Below, piece after piece: positions 1-7,807 of a stretch of 64,000 nt of DNA (its first letter is position 1; each line of letters starts with the position of its first letter). The notes under the pieces are model-generated. The model was not told the origin of the DNA. It worked only from the letters and a program-made list of their open reading frames with translations, and did no database searches. Made by a program: the position numbers and the translations under genes. The stretch covers positions 124,001-188,000 of the forward strand of contig NZ_JADMLG010000007.1 of the NCBI RefSeq assembly GCF_015674855.1, in the 5' to 3' direction. The stretch is from Nocardia bovistercoris. Lineage in GTDB: Bacteria; Actinomycetota; Actinomycetes; Mycobacteriales; Mycobacteriaceae.

Positions 1-1
1 G

Positions 2-877
2 GACGTCGAGGGCGAGGCCCTGTCGACCCTGGTCGTCAACAAGATCCGCGGCACCTTCAAGTCCGTCGCGGTCAAGGCCCCCGGCTTCGGTGACCGTCGC
101 AAGGCCCAGCTCGCCGACATCGCCATCCTCACCGGTGGCGAGGTCATCAGCGAAGAGGTCGGCCTCTCGCTGGAGACCGCCGGTGTCGAGCTGCTCGGCC
201 AGGCGCGCAAGGTCGTCGTCACCAAGGACGAGACCACCATCGTCGAGGGTGCGGGCGACGCGGAGGCCATCAAGGGCCGGGTCGCTCAGATCCGCGCGGA
301 GATCGAGAACTCGGACTCCGACTACGACCGTGAAAAGCTGCAGGAGCGTCTGGCCAAGCTGGCAGGCGGCGTCGCGGTCATCAAGGCGGGCGCGGCCACC
401 GAGGTCGAGCTCAAGGAGCGCAAGCACCGCATCGAGGACGCCGTCCGCAACGCGAAGGCCGCCGTCGAAGAGGGCATCGTCGCCGGTGGTGGCGTGGCCC
501 TGCTCCAGTCGGCTCCGGCGCTGGACGCGCTGAACCTGACCGGTGACGAGGCCACCGGCGCCAACATCGTGCGCGTCGCGCTGTCGGCTCCGCTGAAGCA
601 GATCGCCTTCAACGCGGGCCTCGAGCCCGGCGTCGTCGCGGAGAAGGTCTCGAACCTGCCCGCGGGCAACGGCCTCAACGCCGACTCGGGCGAGTACGAG
701 GACCTGCTGGCCGCCGGTGTCGCCGACCCGGTCAAGGTGACCCGTTCCGCCCTGCAGAACGCCGCCTCCATCGCCGCGCTGTTCCTCACCACCGAGGCCG
801 TCGTGGCCGACAAGCCGGAGAAGGCCGCCGCTCCCGCGGGCGACCCCACCGGCGGCATGGGCGGCATGGACTTCTGA
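2..877 (+). CDS. groEL2: Chaperonin GroEL2 (Hsp65), C-terminal part
   Basis: The reading frame is open from the left edge and ends at the TGA at 875-877, giving the last ~291 residues of a 60-kDa chaperonin. The translation carries the GroEL intermediate and equatorial segments, including the stretches VVNKIRGT and GVALLQSAPALD, and ends in the Gly/Met-rich tail GGMGGMDF. That tail is typical of the essential GroEL2 paralogue of actinobacteria; GroEL1 copies usually end in a His-rich tail. GroEL forms the ATP-driven cytosolic folding chamber. The start, and therefore any CIRCE or HAIR control element, lies outside the window. A strong hairpin terminator follows 28 bases after the stop. The paralogue assignment is an inference from the tail. 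Confidence 0.97.
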   Translation, partial: DVEGEALSTLVVNKIRGTFKSVAVKAPGFGDRRKAQLADIAILTGGEVISEEVGLSLETAGVELLGQARKVVVTKDETTIVEGAGDAEAIKGRVAQIRAEIENSDSDYDREKLQERLAKLAGGVAVIKAGAATEVELKERKHRIEDAVRNAKAAVEEGIVAGGGVALLQSAPALDALNLTGDEATGANIVRVALSAPLKQIAFNAGLEPGVVAEKVSNLPAGNGLNADSGEYEDLLAAGVADPVKVTRSALQNAASIAALFLTTEAVVADKPEKAAAPAGDPTGGMGGMDF

Positions 878-905
878 GTCCAGCTCCCCAGCACCACCTT
901 TCACC

Positions 906-945
906 CCGAAAACCGGCCCACCCCACCAGGTGGGCCGGTTTTCGG
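906..945. terminator. Hairpin terminator after groEL2
   Basis: Perfect 17-bp inverted repeat: arm CCGAAAACCGGCCCACC at 906-922, loop CCACCA, complementary arm at 929-945. The A4/T4 runs sit inside the stem. It lies between groEL2 and the converging ZIP transporter gene, so it can serve both directions. Confidence 0.88.
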
Positions 946-992
946 CATTTCGGGCGCTCGGATCCGCCTCGCGATATCGAGAAGAAGGTGGT

Positions 993-1682
993 TCAGCCGC
1001 CGAGGACGAAGGCGGTGAGAAAACCTGCGGCGGTGGCCATTCCTACCCACCAGCCGCCTTCCTTGTAGGCCTCCGGCATGAGGGAGTCGGCCAGGACGGC
1101 TATGGTGGCGCCGCCCGCGAAGGCTTGGACGATGGCTATGTGGGTTTCGGAGAGGTTGTCGGACAGGCTGTTTCCGAGGACGGTGACGGCGACGAGGATG
1201 ACGGCGGTCGCGGTCCACATGGTGAACGCGCGGCGGTGGGAGAAGCCGTGTTCGCGGCGCATGAGGGCGGCGCCGCCGATGGCTTCGGGGACGTTGCCGA
1301 CGGCGACCGCGACCAAGAGCACCACGCCGCCCTGGGTGGTGAGGGTGACGCCGAGCGCGGTGTTCTCCGGCACGCCGTCCAGGACGGTGCCGAGCATCAG
1401 GGCCCAGCCGATGGCGGCGGGGCCGAGTCGGGTCTCGATGGCGTGGTCGGCGATCACGTAGACGCCAGCGCCGAAGAACAGCGCGAGGCCTGCGACGAGC
1501 GGGCCGCCGACCTGGAACGCCGGTTCGAACAATTCGGAGGACACCGCGGCGATCATGGTGCCCGCGCCGAACGCCATCAGCGTGGCGAGCACCTGTTTCG
1601 GCAGACTCCACCGCAGTCCGATCGCCGCGCCGACGACCAGTGGCGCGGCCGTGCCCACACCGTAGAGCAGCGCTTCGAGCAT
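993..1682 (-). CDS. ZIP-family metal transporter
   Basis: A 229-residue integral membrane protein with about eight hydrophobic segments. Helix motifs typical of ZIP (ZupT-like) divalent-metal permeases are visible: DGVPENTALG in one central helix and GNVPEAIGG in the next, which carry the metal-coordinating acidic and polar residues. These proteins move Zn2+ or Fe2+ into the cytoplasm or between compartments; the substrate cannot be read from sequence. It is downstream of, and co-directional with, the lipoprotein gene at 1714-2697 (31-bp gap), so the two are probably one transcript facing away from the MarR gene. The start ATG at 1682 places the first membrane helix at the N-terminus as expected. 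Confidence 0.85.
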   Translation of the reverse strand: MLEALLYGVGTAAPLVVGAAIGLRWSLPKQVLATLMAFGAGTMIAAVSSELFEPAFQVGGPLVAGLALFFGAGVYVIADHAIETRLGPAAIGWALMLGTVLDGVPENTALGVTLTTQGGVVLLVAVAVGNVPEAIGGAALMRREHGFSHRRAFTMWTATAVILVAVTVLGNSLSDNLSETHIAIVQAFAGGATIAVLADSLMPEAYKEGGWWVGMATAAGFLTAFVLGG

Positions 1683-1713
1683 GGGCTCACCTTAGGCGGC
1701 GGCTCGGGCGGGG

Positions 1714-2697
1714 TCAGATTCCGGTGACGGTGAGGATGCGGAAGGGGGCGGTGGGGGTGCCTTCGCCCATCGGTCCGCCTCGGTCGAATTGTGAGGCGAC
1801 GACGAGGGTGGTGTCGTCGATGCGGACCAGGGTGGTGGGGATGGCGAGGGCGGGGTCGGTGAAGGCGGCGGTTCTGGTGGCGGTGGCGCGGTCTTCGGTG
1901 AGGGTCCACCTGGTGATGGTGTTGGTCAGGTTGTGGGCCGCCCACAGGGAGTTCTCGCGTAGTTCGAGGCCGTCGCCGTTGACGAGGTCGCCGCCGACGA
2001 GGGTGACTTTCCGGATGGGGTCGGCGCCGGTGAGCGGTATCCGGTACAGCTCGCCGGGGACCATGTCGACGACGAGCAGGTAGCGGTCGTCGGCGACGAT
2101 GCCGTTGAGGTTGAAGGCGTTGGGCGCGCGGGCGGCCAGTAGTCCACTGAGGTCGAATTGCGTTGTCATTTCCGTGATTCCGCCGCCGCTGCGCGCTTGT
2201 TCCAACTGCGCGGGGGTGATTCGGTAGACGACGCCGCGCACGGAGTCGGTGACGTAGGCCGTGCCGTCCCGGGTGATCGCGAGGTCGTTGACGAATCGCG
2301 GTGCGGCGCCGGGGACTTCGAAACGCGCCAGGGCGGTGCGCGAGGCGAGGTCGTAGACGGTCACGCCGTGTGTGGAGTCGGTGACCCAGAGTCGGCCCGC
2401 GCCATCGACTTTCAGCCCGTTGGCGGTGCGGCGTCCGTCGGCGCCGGAGGGGAGGAACACTTCGGCGGCGCCCGCGCCTTTGGCGGCACGGTAGACCGCG
2501 CCGTCGGTGTAGGAACCGACGTAGGTGTCCCCGGTGCGCGGGTCGGCGGCGATGCCTTCGGGGTAGACGCGTTCGCCGGGCAGCGTGTACGCGGTGGTGA
2601 GCGGTGCGCTCGGTTCGTCGGAGCCGCAGGCGGTGAGGCTCGTGGCGAGTAGCGCGGCGGCGGTGGCGGTCAGGAATCGGAAGCGAGTGTGGGACAT
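1714..2697 (-). CDS. SMP-30/gluconolactonase-like beta-propeller lipoprotein
   Basis: A 327-residue exported protein. The first 24 residues form a lipoprotein signal peptide with lipobox LTAC (Cys24), so it should be anchored to the outer face of the cytoplasmic membrane. The rest reads as repeated propeller blades with motifs such as VYPEGIAADPRTGDTYVGS and NGLKVDGAGRLWVTDS, the pattern of SMP-30/NHL-type six-bladed propellers. These include lactonases and ligand-binding proteins, but the substrate is unknown here. It is the first gene after the palindrome shared with the divergent MarR regulator and precedes the ZIP transporter, so MarR control of both is a reasonable inference. Confidence 0.78.
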   Translation of the reverse strand: MSHTRFRFLTATAAALLATSLTACGSDEPSAPLTTAYTLPGERVYPEGIAADPRTGDTYVGSYTDGAVYRAAKGAGAAEVFLPSGADGRRTANGLKVDGAGRLWVTDSTHGVTVYDLASRTALARFEVPGAAPRFVNDLAITRDGTAYVTDSVRGVVYRITPAQLEQARSGGGITEMTTQFDLSGLLAARAPNAFNLNGIVADDRYLLVVDMVPGELYRIPLTGADPIRKVTLVGGDLVNGDGLELRENSLWAAHNLTNTITRWTLTEDRATATRTAAFTDPALAIPTTLVRIDDTTLVVASQFDRGGPMGEGTPTAPFRILTVTGI

Positions 2698-2761
2698 GGG
2701 GTCCTGCCTCTGCGATCTCGTGATCGAATGAAGTCATATCAAATGACGAGCACGAATGTAT

Positions 2762-2775
2762 ATTAGAGCTCTAAT
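2762..2775. promoter_or_regulatory. Probable MarR operator
   Basis: Perfect 14-bp palindrome ATTAGAGCTCTAAT in the 123-bp gap between the divergent lipoprotein and MarR genes. AT-rich symmetric sites in such gaps are the usual binding sites of MarR-family repressors. A second, weaker inverted repeat (GTCAT-N5-ATGAC, 2733-2747) lies just beside it. Confidence 0.6.
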
Positions 2776-2820
2776 GATCGTCAAGACTCGAACTTCCAGG
2801 TGGGCGGATACCATGCGTGC

Positions 2821-3285
2821 ATGACGTCCATGCCCAGCGCCGAACGCCTTGGCGGCTATGTCAAGCGCGCCGAACAGGCGCTCACCATGGCGAAGAACGC
2901 CGCGCTGAAACCGGCGGGCGTCACCGTGCCGCAGTACTCGGCGCTGTTGTTCCTGACCGAGAATCCGGGCATATCGGCCGCCGCGCTGGCCCGCCTGTGC
3001 GGGGTGACCCCGCCGACGATGAACACGATCCTCGGCAACCTCCAGGACCGCGGGCTCATCGAACGCACGCCGCACGAGTGGCACCGCAACGTGCTCGAGA
3101 CGCACCTCACCGAGCGCGGCGCGGCCGTGATGCGCGACGCGGACGAACGGGCGGTGCGCGTGGAACGGACGGTCGACGGGGCGTTCACCGACGCGGAGGG
3201 CGCGACCCTGCGTGAGCTACTCGCCAGGCTCATCGATGCCTTCGACGCGGTCCGCACCGAATCCGCCGTCGACCCGAAGGCGTAG
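2821..3285 (+). CDS. MarR-family transcriptional regulator
   Basis: Encodes 154 residues from the ATG at 2821. An ATG at 2800 is in frame but would begin inside the likely promoter region, so it is less likely. The fold is a winged helix: VPQYSALLFLTENPGISAAALARLCGVTPPTMNTIL is the helix-turn-helix and recognition helix, followed by the wing RTPHEWHRNVLETHLTERG. MarR proteins are dimeric repressors released by small ligands. It is transcribed away from the lipoprotein/ZIP pair with a 14-bp palindrome in between, so autoregulation and control of those genes are likely. The ligand is unknown. Confidence 0.88.
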   Translation: MTSMPSAERLGGYVKRAEQALTMAKNAALKPAGVTVPQYSALLFLTENPGISAAALARLCGVTPPTMNTILGNLQDRGLIERTPHEWHRNVLETHLTERGAAVMRDADERAVRVERTVDGAFTDAEGATLRELLARLIDAFDAVRTESAVDPKA

Positions 3286-3330
3286 TCGCGAAACCGGGCA
3301 CGGCCGACACCCAAGGCTCGAGCGGGCCGG

Positions 3331-4113
3331 TCAGTCGAAGGGCGTGACCCGCAGACGCTCGGCCAGCTCGTTGAAGATGTAGAAGTTGGGGATGTTGGCG
3401 ACCGGCATGAGCGAATGCCAGCGCCCGTCGACCTTGATCCTGACCAGTCCGCCGCGCGCGTCGATGAGCTGGATCCGCTCCCACGGGTAACTCTGGTCGA
3501 GGTGCAGCAGCGCGTCCAGGTTCAGCGCCACCTCACCGAAGTGCACGGTTTCGCCGTTGTCGATCGCGGTGACCGCCCGCGGCAACTGGGTGGCGGTTAT
3601 CGCGGACTGGATCGCTTTACCCCATTCCGGCCCTTCGCCGAAAAGGATGTCGTCGAAGATCGCGTGCGCGCCATCGGGGCCGGTCATTTCCAGCGCGTAT
3701 TCCGAAGGGGGTCCGCTCTGGAACGCGACGACCCGCTGCCGCACTTCGGCGGTATCCCACCGGAATCCTTGCACGCGTTCCCCCGCGCGATAAATGGTCA
3801 TACCGAAATCGAATAAATCGAGTCGGGATGACCTGTTCTGCCGATTCAGCTGCCCGCGCCACAGCGCGAACGCGCCGGGAACGGCGGCGAGCAGCCCGAT
3901 CGCGATGCCGCCCGGCACCGCACCGACGGCGACGCAGATGATGCCGAGGATCGCCAAACCGCCTGTGACGATGATGAATCCGCGCAAGAGGGTGTCGCTG
4001 GCCGCGCCGACGGGCAGGAAGGTCTGACGGTGTGCGCCGAGTTTCTGATACTCGGACATCAGATGGATCAACTGGGTCAGCGGGACGGTCCGTCGTTCAC
4101 GGGTCTCGCTCAC
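3331..4113 (-). CDS. DUF6585-like membrane protein
   Basis: About 260 residues. The preferred start is the GTG at 4113, because ACGGAG lies six bases upstream; an in-frame GTG at 4155 would add 14 residues but has no ribosome site. Near residues 30-90 there are two adjacent hydrophobic segments (LRGFIIVTGGLAILGIICVAVG and GGIAIGLLAAVPGAFALW), followed by a soluble domain with motifs RAGERVQGFRWDT and NIPNFYIFNELAERLR. This organisation matches the DUF6585 family of unknown function. It converges on the MarR gene and has no obvious operon partner. No function is claimed. Confidence 0.72.
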   Translation of the reverse strand: MSETRERRTVPLTQLIHLMSEYQKLGAHRQTFLPVGAASDTLLRGFIIVTGGLAILGIICVAVGAVPGGIAIGLLAAVPGAFALWRGQLNRQNRSSRLDLFDFGMTIYRAGERVQGFRWDTAEVRQRVVAFQSGPPSEYALEMTGPDGAHAIFDDILFGEGPEWGKAIQSAITATQLPRAVTAIDNGETVHFGEVALNLDALLHLDQSYPWERIQLIDARGGLVRIKVDGRWHSLMPVANIPNFYIFNELAERLRVTPFD

Positions 4114-4307
4114 GTCGTGCTCCGTCAAGTTCGGAGTGGCCAATCGTCCCTCCACAAGGCGGCTTTCATCCGCGCGAAAGCGTATGACACTCGATCCGCG
4201 ACCGCTACCGCAGCACCGACTTTTGTGGCCGTACGGAATTCACCGGTATGCCCGCCGACGGGGATCGTATTGATGCGCCCGTGATATCACAGCTGGTCCA
4301 CGCGCTT

Positions 4308-5480
4308 TCATGCGATCGCGGGCGCGGGCTTTTCGCGAGTGCGCAATCCGAAACCCGCCGTGACAGCCAGCAACGCGATTCCCACCGAGACCCACGGCAC
4401 CACCGAACTGCCCGCGGCGCCGAGTACCGCGCCGCCGATGATCGCGCCGAGTCCGCCGCCGAGGTAGGTGGCCGAACCGTTGAGGCCGAGCGCCACCGTC
4501 GGCGCGTCGGGCGCGAGGGCGAAGAGCCGATGTTGTTGCGGCACCATCGTCATGCCGACGAAGAATCCGGTGACGGCGAGCGAGACGAAGACGGCCCAGG
4601 TGATCTCGGTGGTCGTCGCTAGGCAGAACAGGCCGAGCGCGGTGCCGAGCAGTGCGACGGCAAGGGTCGGGCGCGGGCCGTAGCGGTCGACCCAGCGGCC
4701 GATGAGGCCGGTGCCGACGACCTGGCCGATGCCCATCGCGAGCAGCAGCCAGGGGAGCAGGCTCTGCGAGACCGAGGGCGCGACGACCACCGGCAGGTAG
4801 TTGAGGGTGATGAAGGTCGCGGTCATGGCGACGGTGCTGACCGCGAGGACGCCGAGGACCGGCGGGCGGATCAGGACCCCGAGCCGGTCCCGCAGTCCGG
4901 TGCTCGGCAGGGTGACGCGCGGCAGCAGCGGCACCAGGGCGGCCGCGACGGCGCCGCCGACGGCGATCAGCCACAGCACGCCGCGCCAGCCGATCCAGCG
5001 TTCGACGAAGATCCCGATCGGCACGCCCGCGACGGTGGAGACGGTGATGCCGCTGGCGACGATGGCGAGCGCGCGTCCGCGTCCTCGATCGTCGGCGAGG
5101 ACGCCCGCGACGGCGAACGCGTTGGCCTGGAAGGCGGCGGCGCCGATGGCGGCGACGATCCGGCCGAGCGCCATGACGGCGAAGGTGGTTGCCGCGGCTT
5201 GCCCGATCATGCCGAGCACGAACAGCGCCGCGCCGCCGCCGAGGAGGGTGCGGCGGTCCCACGATCCGGTGGCCGCGGCGATGAGCGGTGAGGCGACGGC
5301 GTATGTCCAGGCGAACAGGGTGGTGAGCTGGCCCGCGGTGGCCACGGAGACGTCGAGGTCGGTGGCGATGAGCGGGAGCATGCCGGTGAGGACGAACAGG
5401 TCGGTGCCCAGGACGAAGGTGCCGACCGCGAGCGGGATGAGCGCCCGCCACGGATTGTTCGATCCTTGTCGAATTATCAT
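4308..5480 (-). CDS. MFS (DHA1-type) drug efflux transporter
   Basis: A 390-residue protein with about 12 transmembrane helices. The N-terminal helices carry FVLGTDLFVLTGMLPLIATDL and a motif-A-like loop (GSWDRRTLLGGGAAL) after helix 2, as in the DHA1 family of proton-driven efflux pumps related to Cmr/Bcr chloramphenicol-type exporters. Such pumps export hydrophobic drugs or sugars; the substrate cannot be assigned. It is divergent from an ArsR-type regulator whose coding region begins 52 bp away, and the two share a short promoter region containing an inverted repeat. A GGAG sits about nine bases before the ATG. Repression by the ArsR protein is the likely control. Confidence 0.86.
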   Translation of the reverse strand: MIIRQGSNNPWRALIPLAVGTFVLGTDLFVLTGMLPLIATDLDVSVATAGQLTTLFAWTYAVASPLIAAATGSWDRRTLLGGGAALFVLGMIGQAAATTFAVMALGRIVAAIGAAAFQANAFAVAGVLADDRGRGRALAIVASGITVSTVAGVPIGIFVERWIGWRGVLWLIAVGGAVAAALVPLLPRVTLPSTGLRDRLGVLIRPPVLGVLAVSTVAMTATFITLNYLPVVVAPSVSQSLLPWLLLAMGIGQVVGTGLIGRWVDRYGPRPTLAVALLGTALGLFCLATTTEITWAVFVSLAVTGFFVGMTMVPQQHRLFALAPDAPTVALGLNGSATYLGGGLGAIIGGAVLGAAGSSVVPWVSVGIALLAVTAGFGLRTREKPAPAIA

Positions 5481-5505
5481 AGTGTTAGGCTCCGATACAA
5501 TTCGA
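5469..5505. promoter_or_regulatory. Candidate ArsR operator between divergent genes
   Basis: TCGAATT at 5469-5475 and its complement AATTCGA at 5499-5505 form a spaced inverted repeat inside the only AT-rich stretch between the MFS and ArsR genes. It covers the MFS start codon and the likely promoters, as expected for a repressor site. Confidence 0.4.
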
Positions 5506-5531
5506 TGACTGTCAAATTATTAGGAGTCGTA

Positions 5532-5888
5532 GTGCGTCAACTGCCCCAGCCGAGCGTCGGCGACCTGGATCTGGTCCGAGTGCTCAGCGCGTTCGCCGAT
5601 CCGGTCCGGCTCGAGCTGGTCAGGTCGTTGGCGGGCCGTCGCGAGCCGCTGAGCTGTTCGGCCCAGGCATTCGACGTCGAGGTGACCGCCGCGACGCTGT
5701 CGCATCACTGGAAAGTCTTGCGGGACTCCGGCGTCACGACCACTTACGTTTCGGGTCGCAATCGCCTGATCGAATTACGCGAACGGGATCTCGACGCGCG
5801 GTTCCCGGGTCTGCTCGGCGCGATCCTGTCCGGTGTCGATGCCCGCGCTGTTCCGACTTCGGTTAAAAACATGTCGGCCGGTCGGTAG
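5532..5888 (+). CDS. ArsR-family winged-helix regulator
   Basis: About 118 residues from the GTG at 5532, which has AGGAG five bases upstream. An in-frame ATG at 5505 would add nine residues and sits in the operator region. The winged helix is clear: VLSAFADPVRLELVRSLAG is the first helix pair, VTAATLSHHWKVLRDSG the recognition helix, and TTYVSGRNRLIELR the wing. No cysteine pair typical of arsenite sensors lies in the recognition helix, so it is more likely a ligand- or stress-sensing repressor than a true arsenic sensor. It is divergent from the MFS pump, and the downstream DMT transporter starts 10 bp after its stop, so the latter may be co-transcribed. Confidence 0.85.
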   Translation: MRQLPQPSVGDLDLVRVLSAFADPVRLELVRSLAGRREPLSCSAQAFDVEVTAATLSHHWKVLRDSGVTTTYVSGRNRLIELRERDLDARFPGLLGAILSGVDARAVPTSVKNMSAGR

Positions 5889-5898
5889 TCTGCGGGGC

Positions 5899-6780
5899 AT
5901 GACGCACCTGCCCGCCATCGGATTCGCCCTGGTGGCCGCGCTGTGCGTGGCGCTGAGCGCGGTGTCGCGTCAGCGGGAGGCCGCGCGGGTCCCCGACGGT
6001 GACCTCGGCGCTTTCGGCGTGCTCGGCTCGCTGGTACGCCGCCCGAACTGGTGGCTCGGCACGGCGGTCGGCGCGGGCGGTTACATATTCCAGGCGCTGG
6101 CGCTCGGCCGCGGTTCGGTGCTGCTCGTGCAGTCGCTGCTGGTGACCTCGCTGCTGTTCGCGCTGCCGCTGGCGGCGGCCTTCTCCGGCCGCGTGGTGCG
6201 CCGCGCGGAATGGCTGTGGGCGACGGTGCTGGTCGCCGCGATCGTGGTGCTGCTCGTGGTCGGCGATCCGAGGCAGGGACATCAGCACGTGTCGAACCGG
6301 CGCTGGCTGATCACCGCCGCGATCGGAATCCCGCTGCTGCTCGGCTGTGTGCTCGGTGCGCGCAGGCGGGTTGGACGCACCAGGGCGCTGCTGTTGGGGT
6401 TGGCGGCGGGCGCGATGTTCGCGCTGGCGGCCGTGCTCACCAAGAGTCTGGTCGCGCTGCTCGGCGACGGACCGCTCGCGACGTTCACCTCGCCGGTGCC
6501 GTACGCGCTCGCCGCGGTGGGGCTGGCCGCGGTGACGTTGCAGCAGAACGCCTATCACGCGGGCGACCTGCAAGCCTCGCTGCCCGCGGCCACGGTGGCC
6601 GAACCGGTGATCGCCGCGGTGCTCGGCGTGCTGTTGCTCGACGAATACCTGGACGCCGATCGTGATCATGTCCTGTTGCTCGTGGTGGCCTTCGCCGCCT
6701 TGATCGCGGCGACCCTCGCGTTGGCGCGTTCGGCCGCCGATACCGGCCGCGACGACCAGCCGGCGCGGGTGCGCGCGTGA
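5899..6780 (+). CDS. DMT-superfamily (EamA-like) transporter
   Basis: A 293-residue membrane protein starting at the ATG at 5899. It has about ten hydrophobic helices and two internally similar halves, with GGYIFQALALGRGSVLLVQSLLVTSLLFALPLAAAF in the first half and QASLPAATVAEPVIAAVLGVLLLDEYL in the second. The latter is the conserved EamA/DMT segment (a substrate-cavity helix followed by the acidic LLDE). Members export metabolites, amino acids or drugs; the substrate is unknown. It follows the ArsR gene by 10 bp on the same strand, suggesting a transcript shared with that regulator. Confidence 0.82.
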   Translation: MTHLPAIGFALVAALCVALSAVSRQREAARVPDGDLGAFGVLGSLVRRPNWWLGTAVGAGGYIFQALALGRGSVLLVQSLLVTSLLFALPLAAAFSGRVVRRAEWLWATVLVAAIVVLLVVGDPRQGHQHVSNRRWLITAAIGIPLLLGCVLGARRRVGRTRALLLGLAAGAMFALAAVLTKSLVALLGDGPLATFTSPVPYALAAVGLAAVTLQQNAYHAGDLQASLPAATVAEPVIAAVLGVLLLDEYLDADRDHVLLLVVAFAALIAATLALARSAADTGRDDQPARVRA

Positions 6781-7145
6781 CGGGTGCGGGATATCCGAAT
6801 TAAGACCTGACCGCCCCAGCGGAAAACGGTCGTTGCTTTGGCGAGAAAAACTCTATGATTTCCCTTCAAAAAGGGTGTCCAGTAACGGGGCGCTCGGTAT
6901 GACACCATCTGGCAAACAGTCAGTGACGGTTCGGTATCGGCCGCCGCGGCGCTACTTTGCGGCAAATCCTCTGATTTGTGCTGCTAGAGCAGGTATCTGG
7001 GACAGTTGCGGCCCGGCATGTGGGCGAAGATGGTGAGCTCGCTGGAGTGACGCCATCTTTCGGCTATCGCGCGGTCCGGCGTGGCGCGAGACGAAGGGCC
7101 CGATCCATGACAAGGGGCTCGGACGCTTCGGTATTGTCTGGCCCA
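6781..7145. other. 365-bp intergenic region with inverted repeats
   Basis: No convincing coding sequence on either strand. It contains a small hairpin (CCCTT-N4-AAGGG, 6862-6875), then two overlapping symmetric motifs, TTTGC-G-GCAAA (6956-6966) and CAAATC-N4-GATTTG (6963-6978). A promoter-like pair precedes the TetR gene at the right end. The symmetric motifs are candidate operators for an unidentified regulator. Confidence 0.45.
7107..7137 (+). promoter_or_regulatory. Possible leaderless promoter of TetR gene
   Basis: ATGACA (7107-7112) as -35 and TATTGT (7132-7137) as -10, 19 bp apart. The -10 ends eight bases before the ATG at 7146, so the transcript would start at or next to the start codon. 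No Shine-Dalgarno sequence precedes that ATG, which fits a leaderless message. Confidence 0.4.
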
Positions 7146-7778
7146 ATGTCACAGGATGCGAATACGGGACGAATGTATGCCGGGCAACCCGTAGAGGACC
7201 GGCAACGTCAGCGGCGTGCGCGTTTTCTGGAGTCGGGCCTCACGGTCTTCGCACGCGACGGCTACGCCAATAGCTCGGTCGGCGCTATCTGCAAAGACGC
7301 GGGCCTCTCCTCGCGGCAGTTCTACGAGGAGTTCACCGGACGTGAATCCTTACTGCTCGAACTGTACGAGCAGATCGACAAGGAGTCGCGCGACTCGGTG
7401 ACCACCGCCCTCGACGGCAGAACCGATGCCAGCGCGCTGGAACTCATCGACACCGCGGTGCGCGCCTACGTCGAATCGATCGGCTCGGATCCGCGCAAGG
7501 CGCGGGTCGCGCTGGTCGAGGTGGTCGGCGCGGGACCGAAGGTCGAGAAGTTCCGTCTCGAACTCCGTCGCACCTGGGGCTCGCTGCTGGCCAGCGCCGC
7601 CGAGGACGCCGCGCTACACGGCGAGATCCCGCCCGGTGACTACGAGATGCGCGTGCTCGCCATCATCGGCGCGGTCAACTACGTCGTCGACGCGTGGAGC
7701 GGCGCCGATCCGCGTCCGCCGCTCGACGATGTGATCGGGGTGCTCAGCCGGGTGATCATGGGGGCGGTCAAAGCCTGA
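7146..7778 (+). CDS. TetR-family transcriptional regulator
   Basis: A 210-residue protein starting at the ATG at 7146; longer in-frame starts exist, but the sequence before 7146 looks non-coding. The N-terminal DNA-binding domain is the TetR helix-turn-helix: RQRQRRARFLESGLTVFARDGYANSSVGAICKDAGLSSRQFYEEFTGRE. An all-helical ligand-binding domain follows. It resembles the TetR at 38228-38872 of this window in its VNYVEVVG/VALVEVVG segment and its ending, so the two may belong to one paralogous subfamily. The alpha/beta hydrolase gene starts 29 bp downstream and is likely co-transcribed. The ligand is unknown. Confidence 0.88.
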   Translation: MSQDANTGRMYAGQPVEDRQRQRRARFLESGLTVFARDGYANSSVGAICKDAGLSSRQFYEEFTGRESLLLELYEQIDKESRDSVTTALDGRTDASALELIDTAVRAYVESIGSDPRKARVALVEVVGAGPKVEKFRLELRRTWGSLLASAAEDAALHGEIPPGDYEMRVLAIIGAVNYVVDAWSGADPRPPLDDVIGVLSRVIMGAVKA

Positions 7779-7807
7779 CCGCGCCCGCGGCGGGTAGCGT
7801 GCGCGAC

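Noticed and set aside
6833..7036. A 67-residue open frame in the spacer before the TetR gene
   Set aside because: No ribosome site, no family resemblance, and it overlaps the symmetric motifs that look regulatory.
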